Positions 1 to 7,402 of a stretch of 11,918 nucleotides of DNA are shown piece by piece. The position numbers and the translations under genes were made by a program. Under the pieces are notes generated by a model. That model did no database searches. It saw only the letters and a list, made by a program, of their open reading frames with translations, and was not told where the DNA came from. How positions within the stretch are numbered: the first letter of the stretch is position 1; each line of letters starts with the position of its first letter. Where the stretch lies: positions 1 to 11,918 of the forward strand of contig JAEUVL010000575.1 in assembly GCA_016786965.1 (NCBI GenBank), read 5' to 3'. The DNA is from Chitinophagaceae bacterium (lineage in GTDB: Bacteria; Bacteroidota; Bacteroidia; Chitinophagales; Chitinophagaceae).

Positions 1-681
1 ATAATCAAAGGATTGCTTTAGTACAAAATTGAACAGGGATGATTCCTGTAATATCACCTTCGAACACAATACTCCCACTACTGATGAGATGATCAACGGT
101 ATGAAATAGCTGACCACTGTTTCCGTCAGTAATATTTCAACAGCAAATATCACCCCGGCCACCGGCGCATTAAACACAGCAGAAATGCCGGCTGCAGCGC
201 CGCAGGCTATTAATAAGGTCCGTTCCTGGTAATTCAGATCACTGATGCGGGATATATTGGAGCCGATGGCCGAGCCCGTGGCAACTATAGGCGCTTCCAA
301 TCCCACCGAACCTCCCATACCAACGGTGACAGAACTGGTAACCACATGTGAATATGTATGAGACAAGGGGATGAAAGAAGCTTTGCCTGCTATGGATTTT
401 AATACCATCGCAATACCCCTTTCGATCTTCCCTCCAAAAAAATAACGTATGATAAAAACAGTGGCAATAAGACCAATAGCCGGGAATATTAAAAAGGTAT
501 AGCGGTTATATGAGATAGCTTCCACCCAATGTTGTATCCGGTGCACCAGTGTTTTCAGCAGTACCGCTATTAATCCGGAAAAGAATCCAACAAGAGTGGC
601 TATCAGCATGATAAACTGAGCCCTGCTCAATTTGGTCCGCAGAAAATTCAGTATACGTTGATATATTTCCTTGATGACCAT
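1..681 (-). CDS. ClC-family chloride channel/transporter (N-terminal part, cut by window edge)
   Basis: The first 227 codons of a ClC-family anion channel or H+/Cl- exchanger, an inner-membrane protein. The frame is open from ATG at 681 to position 1, so the 3' end lies outside the window. Hydrophobic helices are visible at about residues 22-45, 62-82 and 155-185. The family motif GREGP appears as GLEAP (127-131), keeping the gating glutamate E129. The pore motif appears as GISAVFNAPVAGVIFAVE (164-181). At the position matching the internal proton glutamate of E. coli ClC (E203) the residue is Ile182, next to the conserved E181, so proton coupling may be altered. The start lies 8 bp after the NhaD stop, so the two are probably co-transcribed. 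Family assignment is firm; channel versus exchanger cannot be decided here. Confidence 0.93.
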   Translation of the reverse strand, partial: MVIKEIYQRILNFLRTKLSRAQFIMLIATLVGFFSGLIAVLLKTLVHRIQHWVEAISYNRYTFLIFPAIGLIATVFIIRYFFGGKIERGIAMVLKSIAGKASFIPLSHTYSHVVTSSVTVGMGGSVGLEAPIVATGSAIGSNISRISDLNYQERTLLIACGAAAGISAVFNAPVAGVIFAVEILLTETVVSYFIPLIISSVVGVLCSKVILQESSLFNFVLKQSFDY

Positions 682-689
682 CCGGAAGC

Positions 690-1967
690 TTAAAACCCTG
701 CTTGTAACTGCAAAAGAAATACCGCTATTCCTGCGGCAAACCCGATAAGTGCCAGCCAGCAGATCTTTTTTAAATACCACATGAATTCAATATGCTCAAT
801 CCCCATCACCGCTACACCTGCGGCCGATCCTATTATAATAGCGCTGCCACCGGTACCGGTCGTCAACGCCAGGAACTCCCAAAAATGATGGTCTGTAGGA
901 TAAGTGGACAGATCATACATTCCTTGAGAAGCCGCCACTAAAGGAACATTATCCACCACAGCAGATAAAAGCCCCAGTGCGGTACCTATCAGGTAATCGT
1001 TCTTAAAGGTACTGTTAAGACCGTCTGCCATTTCTTTTAATAACCCAAATGACTGAAGTGCTGAAACGGCCAACAGGATGCCAAGAAAGAAAAGAATGCT
1101 GGGAGAATCCACCTTTTGCAGAGCATGTGTTACTGAGTATTTCTGTACTGATTCAGTTTCTTTTCCTTTGTGGATTATCGTGGTGATTACCCACATTAGT
1201 CCGAGTGCAAGCAGCATTCCCATAAAAGGAGGAAGATGAGTAAGCGTTTTAAAAACAGGTACAAAAATCAAAAAACCAACACCGGCAAACAATACTATCT
1301 TCCCTTCAGTTTTCTCCTTTGGAGATCGCTCCGGCACCTGCACCGCATCGATCTTTTTACCTCTGAATCGGTATGCAATGATCAGGACTGGTATAATGCA
1401 CACAGCAATACTGGGCAGTATAAGCTGCTTCATGATATTCAAGGCCGTTATTTGTCCGCCTATCCAGAGCATAGTAGTGGTCACATCCCCCAGTGGCGAC
1501 CATGCCCCGCCCGAATTGGCTGCAATAACGATCATACCTGCAAACCATAGCCTGTCCTCTTTTTCTTTCAATAGCCGGGAACAAAGCGATGTCATCACGA
1601 TAGCAGTCGTTAAATTGTCAAGTAAAGCAGACAAGAAAAAAGTAACGCCAGTTATTACAAACAGTAACCGGGGTTTGCTCGTGGTGGTGATCTTCTCTTT
1701 AATAATATCAAATCCGTTGTGCGAGTCGATCAGTTCCACAACGGTCATAGCACCCAGAAGGAAAAAAAGAATAGAGGATATTTCACCCATATGATGCAAT
1801 AACTCTTCTCCGGCTGTATCTGCCGAATCACTTTGAACAATATAGATCGTCCAGCAAAGCACTCCGGTTATCAACGCTGATGCCGCTTTATTCAGCTTCA
1901 GAGGATGCTCAAATGCGATCGCCAGGTAGCCCAGCACAAAAACACCTAGAATTAATACTGTCATCAT
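690..1967 (-). CDS. nhaD: NhaD-type Na+/H+ antiporter
   Basis: A 425-aa polytopic inner-membrane protein of the NhaD family (ion transporter/ArsB-like superfamily) that would export Na+ (or Li+) in exchange for H+. The N-terminus, with FEHPLKLNKAASALITG (19-35), is typical of the family. The two pseudo-repeat signatures are present: LDNLTTAIVM (116-125) followed by ANSGGAWSPLGDVTTTMLW (150-168), and in the second half VVDNVPLVAASQG followed by TGTGGSAIIIGSAAG. Acidic residues in these helices (D117 and the later VDN aspartate) are likely ion-binding. Length is normal. Two consecutive ATGs (1967, 1964) could serve as start. Only 1 bp separates this start from the stop of the upstream glycosyltransferase-phosphatase gene, which implies translational coupling. 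With the ClC gene downstream it suggests Na+ and Cl- handling in one operon. Confidence 0.92.
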   Translation of the reverse strand: MMTVLILGVFVLGYLAIAFEHPLKLNKAASALITGVLCWTIYIVQSDSADTAGEELLHHMGEISSILFFLLGAMTVVELIDSHNGFDIIKEKITTTSKPRLLFVITGVTFFLSALLDNLTTAIVMTSLCSRLLKEKEDRLWFAGMIVIAANSGGAWSPLGDVTTTMLWIGGQITALNIMKQLILPSIAVCIIPVLIIAYRFRGKKIDAVQVPERSPKEKTEGKIVLFAGVGFLIFVPVFKTLTHLPPFMGMLLALGLMWVITTIIHKGKETESVQKYSVTHALQKVDSPSILFFLGILLAVSALQSFGLLKEMADGLNSTFKNDYLIGTALGLLSAVVDNVPLVAASQGMYDLSTYPTDHHFWEFLALTTGTGGSAIIIGSAAGVAVMGIEHIEFMWYLKKICWLALIGFAAGIAVFLLQLQAGF

Positions 1968-1968
1968 A

Positions 1969-3342
1969 TCAATCTAAGATAGGGATTAACAGCTTAAAAT
2001 CCGGCTCTTTGATCACATAGTCTGCCACTGAATCCACTAAATAACTGGAAGAGCAAAAAGAAACACCAATGCCTGCTTTCCGGATACAACAGACATCATT
2101 TTCCCCATCACCGATCATTAACGTGTTCTTCAGCTCAACTTTGTATTGTGCACAAATTTTTACAAGGGCATTAAGTTTGCAATAATCATGTTTGCAACAG
2201 CTTCCTTCGCCAGACAAAAACAGCGAAGGCACTTTCACTTCTCCAGTGGCATAGCTTTTAGAGAACTCCAGCTCATTGGAAATAGTAAAATCAAACCCGT
2301 ATTTGTTCTTAAGATGGTTTGTTATACAATCATAGCTATCGCTGATAATACCAGTAATATATCCCTGCTTTTTTAATTCATCTACCAGTTCCTGCAGGTG
2401 CTGCCTTACTGTAATGCTATCCGTCAGATCAAGCAAATCGCCAATTGATCTTCCTTTTAGCAGGGAGGCGATCAGTTTGGTGCGGATATAAGGGTTTTCA
2501 GTACTGGTAACTATATCCAGCAATTGCTGATTAAATCCAAATTTCTCTGCCGCAGTTTGTATAAAACTGGTTTGAAGAATCGTGTTATCCATATCAAACA
2601 CGGCTATCTTTTTTAATGACATCAACCCTTCACGAATCGCAAACTCCATTTGTTCCCTGATCACCTGGATATTCTCGTAGGTCTCCAGGTTCTTTACTTC
2701 CGAACTTCTTGATTTCTTCATGATCGTTCTCGCTACTTCGCGGCTCATTCTGCCCAACTGTTCTAGCGGCTGCATCCTGTTCTCAATATTTCCGATACTC
2801 ACTTCAGCTATCTTTGCTCCCAGGTTGTGCATATCGATCAGGATGCCTATATCCACTCCATAACCGTCCTCAAAATCACAGCAGGCAAACAGCTTTTTCT
2901 TCCCGGCGATCATACCACTGAGCGGTTGTCTGAAATTGGGAAACGACGGATATAATATAGAGAGCAATGGCTTTGCTACAAGTTCGGTCACCCTTCCGGC
3001 CTGCCGGGTAAAATATGATTTTACAAAGTCTGCTTCCTCATTTAGAAGGGGCCCCGTAAGTTCTTCCACAACATTAGCCGGGTAGGTAGTTATATCGGCA
3101 TCAAGAAAAGCAATGATCTCATTCTTTGCCACCAGCACCCCATCCTTCATAGAAGCGCCTTTGCCAAGCTTTGTGCTGGTGATCACAACAGCGCCTTCCT
3201 TTCTTGCTTCGTGTACCGTATCGTCCATCGATTTATCATCCACCACTATCACCTCTGTTACTTGGGGAGATTGATTAGCTAGCTTTACTACCTGCCGGAT
3301 GGTTTTTTCTTCATTAAGTGCCGGTATAATTACTGTAACCAT
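1969..3342 (-). CDS. Bifunctional GpgS-like glycosyltransferase / HAD-IB phosphatase fusion
   Basis: Starting at ATG 3342 this is a 457-aa two-domain protein. Residues 1-210 form a GT-A glycosyltransferase: TVIIPALNEE (3-12), VVDDKSMDDT (33-42), GKGASMKDG (60-68) and a DAD metal motif (81-83). Blocks GRVTELVAKPLL (116-127), FRQPLSG (137-143) and GYGVDIGILID (160-170) match glucosyl-3-phosphoglycerate synthase (GpgS, GT81). Residues 245-457 form a HAD phosphatase: motif I DMDNT (250-254), S334 as motif II, GDGENDVCC (411-419) as motif IV. The likely product is glucosylglycerate, made from NDP-glucose and 3-phosphoglycerate and then dephosphorylated in the same polypeptide (inference). The GpgS metal-ligand histidine aligns with Glu187, so the donor or acceptor may differ. 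An ATG at 3423 would add 27 residues, but they lie over a terminator hairpin and precede the domain. NhaD follows after 1 bp. Confidence 0.82.
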   Translation of the reverse strand: MVTVIIPALNEEKTIRQVVKLANQSPQVTEVIVVDDKSMDDTVHEARKEGAVVITSTKLGKGASMKDGVLVAKNEIIAFLDADITTYPANVVEELTGPLLNEEADFVKSYFTRQAGRVTELVAKPLLSILYPSFPNFRQPLSGMIAGKKKLFACCDFEDGYGVDIGILIDMHNLGAKIAEVSIGNIENRMQPLEQLGRMSREVARTIMKKSRSSEVKNLETYENIQVIREQMEFAIREGLMSLKKIAVFDMDNTILQTSFIQTAAEKFGFNQQLLDIVTSTENPYIRTKLIASLLKGRSIGDLLDLTDSITVRQHLQELVDELKKQGYITGIISDSYDCITNHLKNKYGFDFTISNELEFSKSYATGEVKVPSLFLSGEGSCCKHDYCKLNALVKICAQYKVELKNTLMIGDGENDVCCIRKAGIGVSFCSSSYLVDSVADYVIKEPDFKLLIPILD

Positions 3343-3354
3343 AGTGTAGAAATT

Positions 3355-3391
3355 AAAAAAAGGGGGCGCAGGAAAACAAACCGCACCCCCC
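3355..3391 (-). terminator. Intrinsic terminator after the TPR gene
   Basis: Read on the minus strand, a GC-rich hairpin is followed at once by seven Ts (3361-3355). The arms are 3381-3391 and 3362-3372: five G-C pairs, a C-A mismatch, then GC and CC/GG pairs with one bulged A. The loop is 8 nt (3373-3380). It lies about 55 bp after the TPR stop and ends 13 nt before the ATG at 3342. Its position supports 3342, not 3423, as the start of the next gene. Confidence 0.8.
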
Positions 3392-3444
3392 ACTAAACGC
3401 ACCATCGAAAAACCAATCTTCATTTTTAAGGAGCCGGGGAATAT

Positions 3445-5073
3445 TTACTTTTTATTTTCTATCCATTTTTTCAACGTTTCAACATATCCTGCTATATCCT
3501 CATTCCCGGCATCAAGGCTAAGATATTTTTCAAACCACATTAAAGACTTCGTATAGTCCTTTGTAATATTGGCTTCATATCCACCAAGATATCCATATGC
3601 TTTCAGCAGCATTTTTGTGTTTGCGTTTATATTCTCTTCGCCAATTTCAACTACTTTAATATAATAAGGCACTGCCAGTGCTTCATTCATACTGGTATCA
3701 ATGGCCGCATTCGCTTGTGCCCTCCAGTAATACCCATATATATCATTGGGGTAACGGCTTACATACAGACCAAAAACACTATCAGTTGCTTTATAGTCAC
3801 GGGCCGTATAATGTGCCAGTCCCCAATTGAACAGGTCCACATTGGTCGGCTTAGCTTTCCATTGGTATAACTTACCAAGCCAGATCGCCAGTTGGCTTTG
3901 GTTATCCGCCTGTTTGTATAAAGCAGCGATCTTAGCAGCATACCTGGCTTTATTTTGTGCCAGGGTATCCATCTCAAACGCAATAGTGTAATAAGAAATG
4001 ACAGCATCCTCTGTGCCGCTAATCCTTTCTGTAAGCCGGGCCCTTAGCTCAAAATCAGCTGCTATTGTTTTAGCTGGCTCTTCTTTTTCAAAATATTGTT
4101 TGATTGCTGGCAGTGCCTGCGCAGAATCGCCTGATTTCGCATAAGAATATGCTATCAGCTTGTACAATCGTGGTTGACTTTCATCACCGATCTTTGCGAT
4201 GATACCCTTTGCTGCCCGTATCGCATTGGCATACTCCCCGTTCAGGTATAAAATATCTGTGAGGTAGTACTCATGCCGCAGAGAATAATCAGCATGGACA
4301 ATGAATTCCTCAAGGTATTTCTTCGCCAGGCGTACATCACGGTAGTAATAGTGGTTATACAATTCTTCCAGAACCGGCGCATAGGAAGAATCAGTTTGGT
4401 ACGCCTTCTGAAAATGCTCCATATATACATCTGGATTTTTCTGGGCGGTAAATATCTTTCCGATCAGGTAATGGGCCCTTACATTCCCGGGGTCTTTTTT
4501 CAATGCTGCAGTGTAAGCCAGAAATGCATTAGTTGCATCGGGTATCCTTCGGTAGGCCAGCCCTTTTAAGATATCTGCCTGGGGGTTGTTCTTATCCCTC
4601 TTTTCCGCCATATTCAGCCATTCTATAGCCATCTTGGGATCACCGGCTTCCTCATCAATGTACACTTCGGCCATAGCCATCAGCAGCGATGCGTTCTTTT
4701 GGTTCTTTTTATCATTTAGCAAAGAAGTAAATATATCATCCGCAGCGGGCTTATTGCCTGTTCCTAACAGGTACCGTGCATAGGCTACCTTCTCCAGGGG
4801 GTTTGAAGTATTGCTAATGGCCGGTAACAGGCGGGTCTTAATGAATTGTTTTGCTTCTTCCTTTTTATCCTGCTCAAAATATGTTTTTATCAGCAGGTTA
4901 CTGGCCTCCGGTTCATCGGATATGGCCCCGGCAAACTTCTCCAGCAAGGACTCTGCACTCTGGTACTTCTCATTATCTATAAGGTACCTGGCTTCATCAA
5001 TCACCTGGGCTTTTGCAAAGAAGGAATTTACAGTGATAGCTGCGATAAGTATAATTATCTTTTTTCTTTTCAT
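3445..5073 (-). CDS. Secreted/periplasmic tetratricopeptide-repeat protein
   Basis: A 542-aa protein with an N-terminal signal peptide: basic MKRKK, a hydrophobic stretch (6-19), and a signal peptidase I site AKA|Q (cleavage after residue 22). No lipobox is seen, so it is probably soluble in the periplasm or outer-membrane associated. The rest is almost entirely helical, with TPR-like units throughout (for example about 165-200 and 200-235, with the pattern AHYLIGKIFTAQ...A near 200-225) and further units to the C-terminal SLMWFEKYLSLDAGNEDIAGY. TPR proteins act as scaffolds; no catalytic motif is visible and the partner is unknown. It starts 16 bp after the usp stop, so it is likely co-transcribed with it, and it is followed by an intrinsic terminator. 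Family call is sure; the specific function is not recognised. Confidence 0.88.
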   Translation of the reverse strand: MKRKKIIILIAAITVNSFFAKAQVIDEARYLIDNEKYQSAESLLEKFAGAISDEPEASNLLIKTYFEQDKKEEAKQFIKTRLLPAISNTSNPLEKVAYARYLLGTGNKPAADDIFTSLLNDKKNQKNASLLMAMAEVYIDEEAGDPKMAIEWLNMAEKRDKNNPQADILKGLAYRRIPDATNAFLAYTAALKKDPGNVRAHYLIGKIFTAQKNPDVYMEHFQKAYQTDSSYAPVLEELYNHYYYRDVRLAKKYLEEFIVHADYSLRHEYYLTDILYLNGEYANAIRAAKGIIAKIGDESQPRLYKLIAYSYAKSGDSAQALPAIKQYFEKEEPAKTIAADFELRARLTERISGTEDAVISYYTIAFEMDTLAQNKARYAAKIAALYKQADNQSQLAIWLGKLYQWKAKPTNVDLFNWGLAHYTARDYKATDSVFGLYVSRYPNDIYGYYWRAQANAAIDTSMNEALAVPYYIKVVEIGEENINANTKMLLKAYGYLGGYEANITKDYTKSLMWFEKYLSLDAGNEDIAGYVETLKKWIENKK

Positions 5074-5089
5074 CGTTTTCAGTTTAAGG

Positions 5090-5959
5090 TTAATTGAACG
5101 GCATCATATCATACTGCGGGGCAATAGTTAAAACAGGGATATCTGACTCACGGTATAAATATTTGCCCATAAGCCTGTTCCACCAGCCGTTTAGCAGAGA
5201 TTCTTTTCCGGTATTCACAACGATCAGGTCAGCCTGGACCTCTCTTGCATAAGCAAGAGTATTGGCAGGATTGTCTAGGTCGCCTGACAACGAACAATTG
5301 ATCCTAACATGGCCATAGTCATTCAGTAATTTATATGCCTTGATTAAAAATCGCTTTTTCTCCCCACCATTGTGCGAATAATCCCCGCTGCCCATTAAAT
5401 GAATGTTTCCATCCACTTCTCTGCATAGATAGGTAGCTATGGTAAGTTTCTTTACCGGCAAACAGTCGCCCACAGGTACAACAATGTTTTGAAGCTGGCT
5501 TATATTGAAGCGGCTGGTTACGGTAAGCACCGGGCATTGTGTTTGAAGCGACAAAGTGTTCAGGTTGATGCCATGAATAAGGGCCCGGTGTAACCGGCTG
5601 CGTTTTCCCGGCACTACCACCAGGTCAATATGCTCCGCAATGATCGTTTGCTTCATGACAGATTGCCAATTACCCGGTATGACCGACGAACTTATAAGAA
5701 GCCCATCCTGTAGCTTTTCCCTGTTGCTGTCTTCCAGGTGTTTTAATTTTCTGGCCAGGTTTGTATTAGCTGATGGAGCAGAGTATCCCGAAAAATATCT
5801 GGCATGCAAAAAAGAGAGTAAACCGGGAACTGGTCGTACATAAAGCAAATGGATATCGCAGGCAAAACGATTGGCCAGTTGGATCGCTTTATCTATCGCC
5901 AAACCTGTACCCCGGTTGAAACTGACCGGCACCAATATCCTGGTAAATAACTTCTGCAT
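5090..5959 (-). CDS. Tandem universal stress protein (two UspA domains)
   Basis: A 289-aa cytoplasmic protein built from two Usp domains (about 1-150 and 155-281). Each begins with a hydrophobic strand (FTRILVPVSF; LQNIVVPVGD) and ends with the Usp C-terminal strand pattern (CPVLTV; IPVLTIAP). The nucleotide-binding loop of ATP-binding Usp proteins (GxxGx9GS/T) is degenerate in both halves: VPGKRSRLHRALIHG (116-130) and NTGKESLLNGWWNRLMG (249-265). ATP binding is therefore doubtful. Double-Usp proteins of about 280 residues are common in Bacteroidota and are linked to stress adaptation. The ATG at 5959 begins directly before the first strand, so the start is credible. The upstream gap holds four 11-bp repeats. 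The two-component system lies just upstream and the TPR gene 16 bp downstream. Confidence 0.9.
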   Translation of the reverse strand: MQKLFTRILVPVSFNRGTGLAIDKAIQLANRFACDIHLLYVRPVPGLLSFLHARYFSGYSAPSANTNLARKLKHLEDSNREKLQDGLLISSSVIPGNWQSVMKQTIIAEHIDLVVVPGKRSRLHRALIHGINLNTLSLQTQCPVLTVTSRFNISQLQNIVVPVGDCLPVKKLTIATYLCREVDGNIHLMGSGDYSHNGGEKKRFLIKAYKLLNDYGHVRINCSLSGDLDNPANTLAYAREVQADLIVVNTGKESLLNGWWNRLMGKYLYRESDIPVLTIAPQYDMMPFN

Positions 5960-5978
5960 GAACGCAAGCTATCACACC

Positions 5979-6022
5979 GGTATTATAACGGCATTAATGA
6001 ATCATTAGAATGGCATTAGAAT
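5979..6022 (-). promoter_or_regulatory. Four in-phase 11-bp repeats, candidate response-regulator site upstream of usp
   Basis: Read on the minus strand, 6022-5979 divides exactly into four 11-mers: ATTCTAATGCC, ATTCTAATGAT, TCATTAATGCC and GTTATAATACC. TAAT is invariant at positions 5-8, and G9, C10 and C11 are each kept in three of four. Direct repeats with 11-bp period (one helical turn) are the binding mode of OmpR/PhoB-family regulators, and such a regulator is encoded just upstream. The array ends 19 bp before the usp start. No clear TAnnTTTG box is present. The repeats are seen; the binding protein is inferred. Confidence 0.55.
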
Positions 6023-6025
6023 TTG

Positions 6026-7402
6026 CTATTTCTTTAAAGTAGGAAGTATGATGAGTATAAGGGTGCCTTTACTGACTTCTGACTGAATGGTAAGACTTCC
6101 TTTATGCAAACCAATGATACGACGGGTAAGCGTAAGCCCAAGTCCCACTCCCGGTTTGCTTTCAGCATTACTACCCCTGTAAAAAGGTTCGAATAACCGT
6201 TCAATTTCCTCCTCGGAAATAATGTCGCTCTTATTACTGAAAACAATTTCTGCTTCTCTCCCTTTTAGCAAAAGATCAACCTTTGTCCTGCCATCAGGCG
6301 AATATTTACACCCATTCTCCATCACATTCTTAAAAGCACTGTACAGTAAGTGAGTATTACCAAATACCTGGCATTCGTTCTCCTCCTCTGGCAATTCCGG
6401 GAAAGCCAATTCGATCTTATAACCACTGTTTTGCCGCAATACATCGCTGTGTGCTTTGATCAGTATCTCATCAAGGCGAACCTTCTCCAGGGAAATAGCG
6501 CCATGTGTGCCAGCCTTGGCGATTTCAAGCAGGTTCCTCGTAAGATAGTGCAGCCCCTGTACATCTTTAAGAACTGAATTCAGCACCTGCTGGTACTCTG
6601 CCGCCGTCCTTTCCTGCAGAAGCGATACTTGTATCTGGCTGGATATGGAGGTCAGCGGAGTCGATAACTCATGAGAAGCATTGGAGATAAATCTTTTCTG
6701 TATCGCAAAAGACTCTTCCAGCCGGTTCAGCAATTCATTGAACGTTGCGTTCAGCTCGGCCAGTTCATCCTTCCTGTTTCCGGTAAAAAGACGGTAAGAA
6801 AGGTTTTGTGAAGTAATAAGTTTTACATCACGGATCGTCTCTTTCACCGGTTTGATGATCGTTCTGGAAAACAAATATCCGGCAATAAGGGTTATTAAAA
6901 CAGCCACAGGAAAGTAAATAATAAATATCCGCTTAAGGTTATTGATATATTCCTTTCCGGCAATGTTCTCAGCTGCCACGAGTACGATCACCGGCTCTGC
7001 ACTGCCCGCATCATAATACACGCAGATATCTTTTTCACCTGCAGTAAAAAAAAACTCCCCGTCCCTTTTACCGGTATTTAGCCAGGCCGTATCCGCCTTA
7101 AATTCGCTCACATTCAGGTCGTGATACTCATATAATTCTGTGTAACCGGCATCATAAATATTGATACTCTTATTAAAAAGAGCGGGTGGGGCATTGGCAT
7201 CTAATGATTTCAACAGATTGGTAGTATCATTCCTGAACAGGGAATACAAATAAGCAGCACGGGCAGCACGGGTTTTCAATCGCTGACGAAAATCTTTGTG
7301 TACATTACTCCGGCTGAGGTTAAATATTAAGACAGTCATCCCCAGCAGGATGCCGGAAACTATAACGGTAAACAACAGGTTTATCTTAAATGATAGTTTC
7401 AT
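6026..7402 (-). CDS. Two-component sensor histidine kinase (HAMP-HisKA-HATPase)
   Basis: A 458-aa inner-membrane sensor kinase. TM1 is about 8-29, followed by a periplasmic sensor region of about 125 residues with no recognised fold. TM2 is about 158-178, HAMP about 179-232, and HisKA contains SNASHELSTPLTS with phosphoacceptor H244 and E245. The ATPase domain has the N-box NVMENGCKYSP (359-369), F-box FEPFYRG (404-410) and G2 box GVGLGL (418-423). The G1 box, normally DxGxG, reads SNKSDI (389-394); a similar loss is, from memory, seen in other Bacteroidota kinases. It autophosphorylates and passes phosphate to the adjacent regulator. Its ATG overlaps the regulator's TGA by one base (TGATG), indicating coupled translation. 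The ligand is unknown; neighbours suggest an osmotic, ionic or envelope signal (inference). Confidence 0.92.
   Translation of the reverse strand: MKLSFKINLLFTVIVSGILLGMTVLIFNLSRSNVHKDFRQRLKTRAARAAYLYSLFRNDTTNLLKSLDANAPPALFNKSINIYDAGYTELYEYHDLNVSEFKADTAWLNTGKRDGEFFFTAGEKDICVYYDAGSAEPVIVLVAAENIAGKEYINNLKRIFIIYFPVAVLITLIAGYLFSRTIIKPVKETIRDVKLITSQNLSYRLFTGNRKDELAELNATFNELLNRLEESFAIQKRFISNASHELSTPLTSISSQIQVSLLQERTAAEYQQVLNSVLKDVQGLHYLTRNLLEIAKAGTHGAISLEKVRLDEILIKAHSDVLRQNSGYKIELAFPELPEEENECQVFGNTHLLYSAFKNVMENGCKYSPDGRTKVDLLLKGREAEIVFSNKSDIISEEEIERLFEPFYRGSNAESKPGVGLGLTLTRRIIGLHKGSLTIQSEVSKGTLILIILPTLKK

Noticed and set aside
1236..1794. Open frames on the plus strand and in another minus frame within nhaD
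   Set aside because: The antiporter frame is continuous with full family motifs, so these are shadows.
3343..3423. 27-residue N-terminal extension of the glycosyltransferase from ATG 3423
   Set aside because: It overlies a strong terminator hairpin and precedes the normal first strand of the GT domain; 3342 is preferred.
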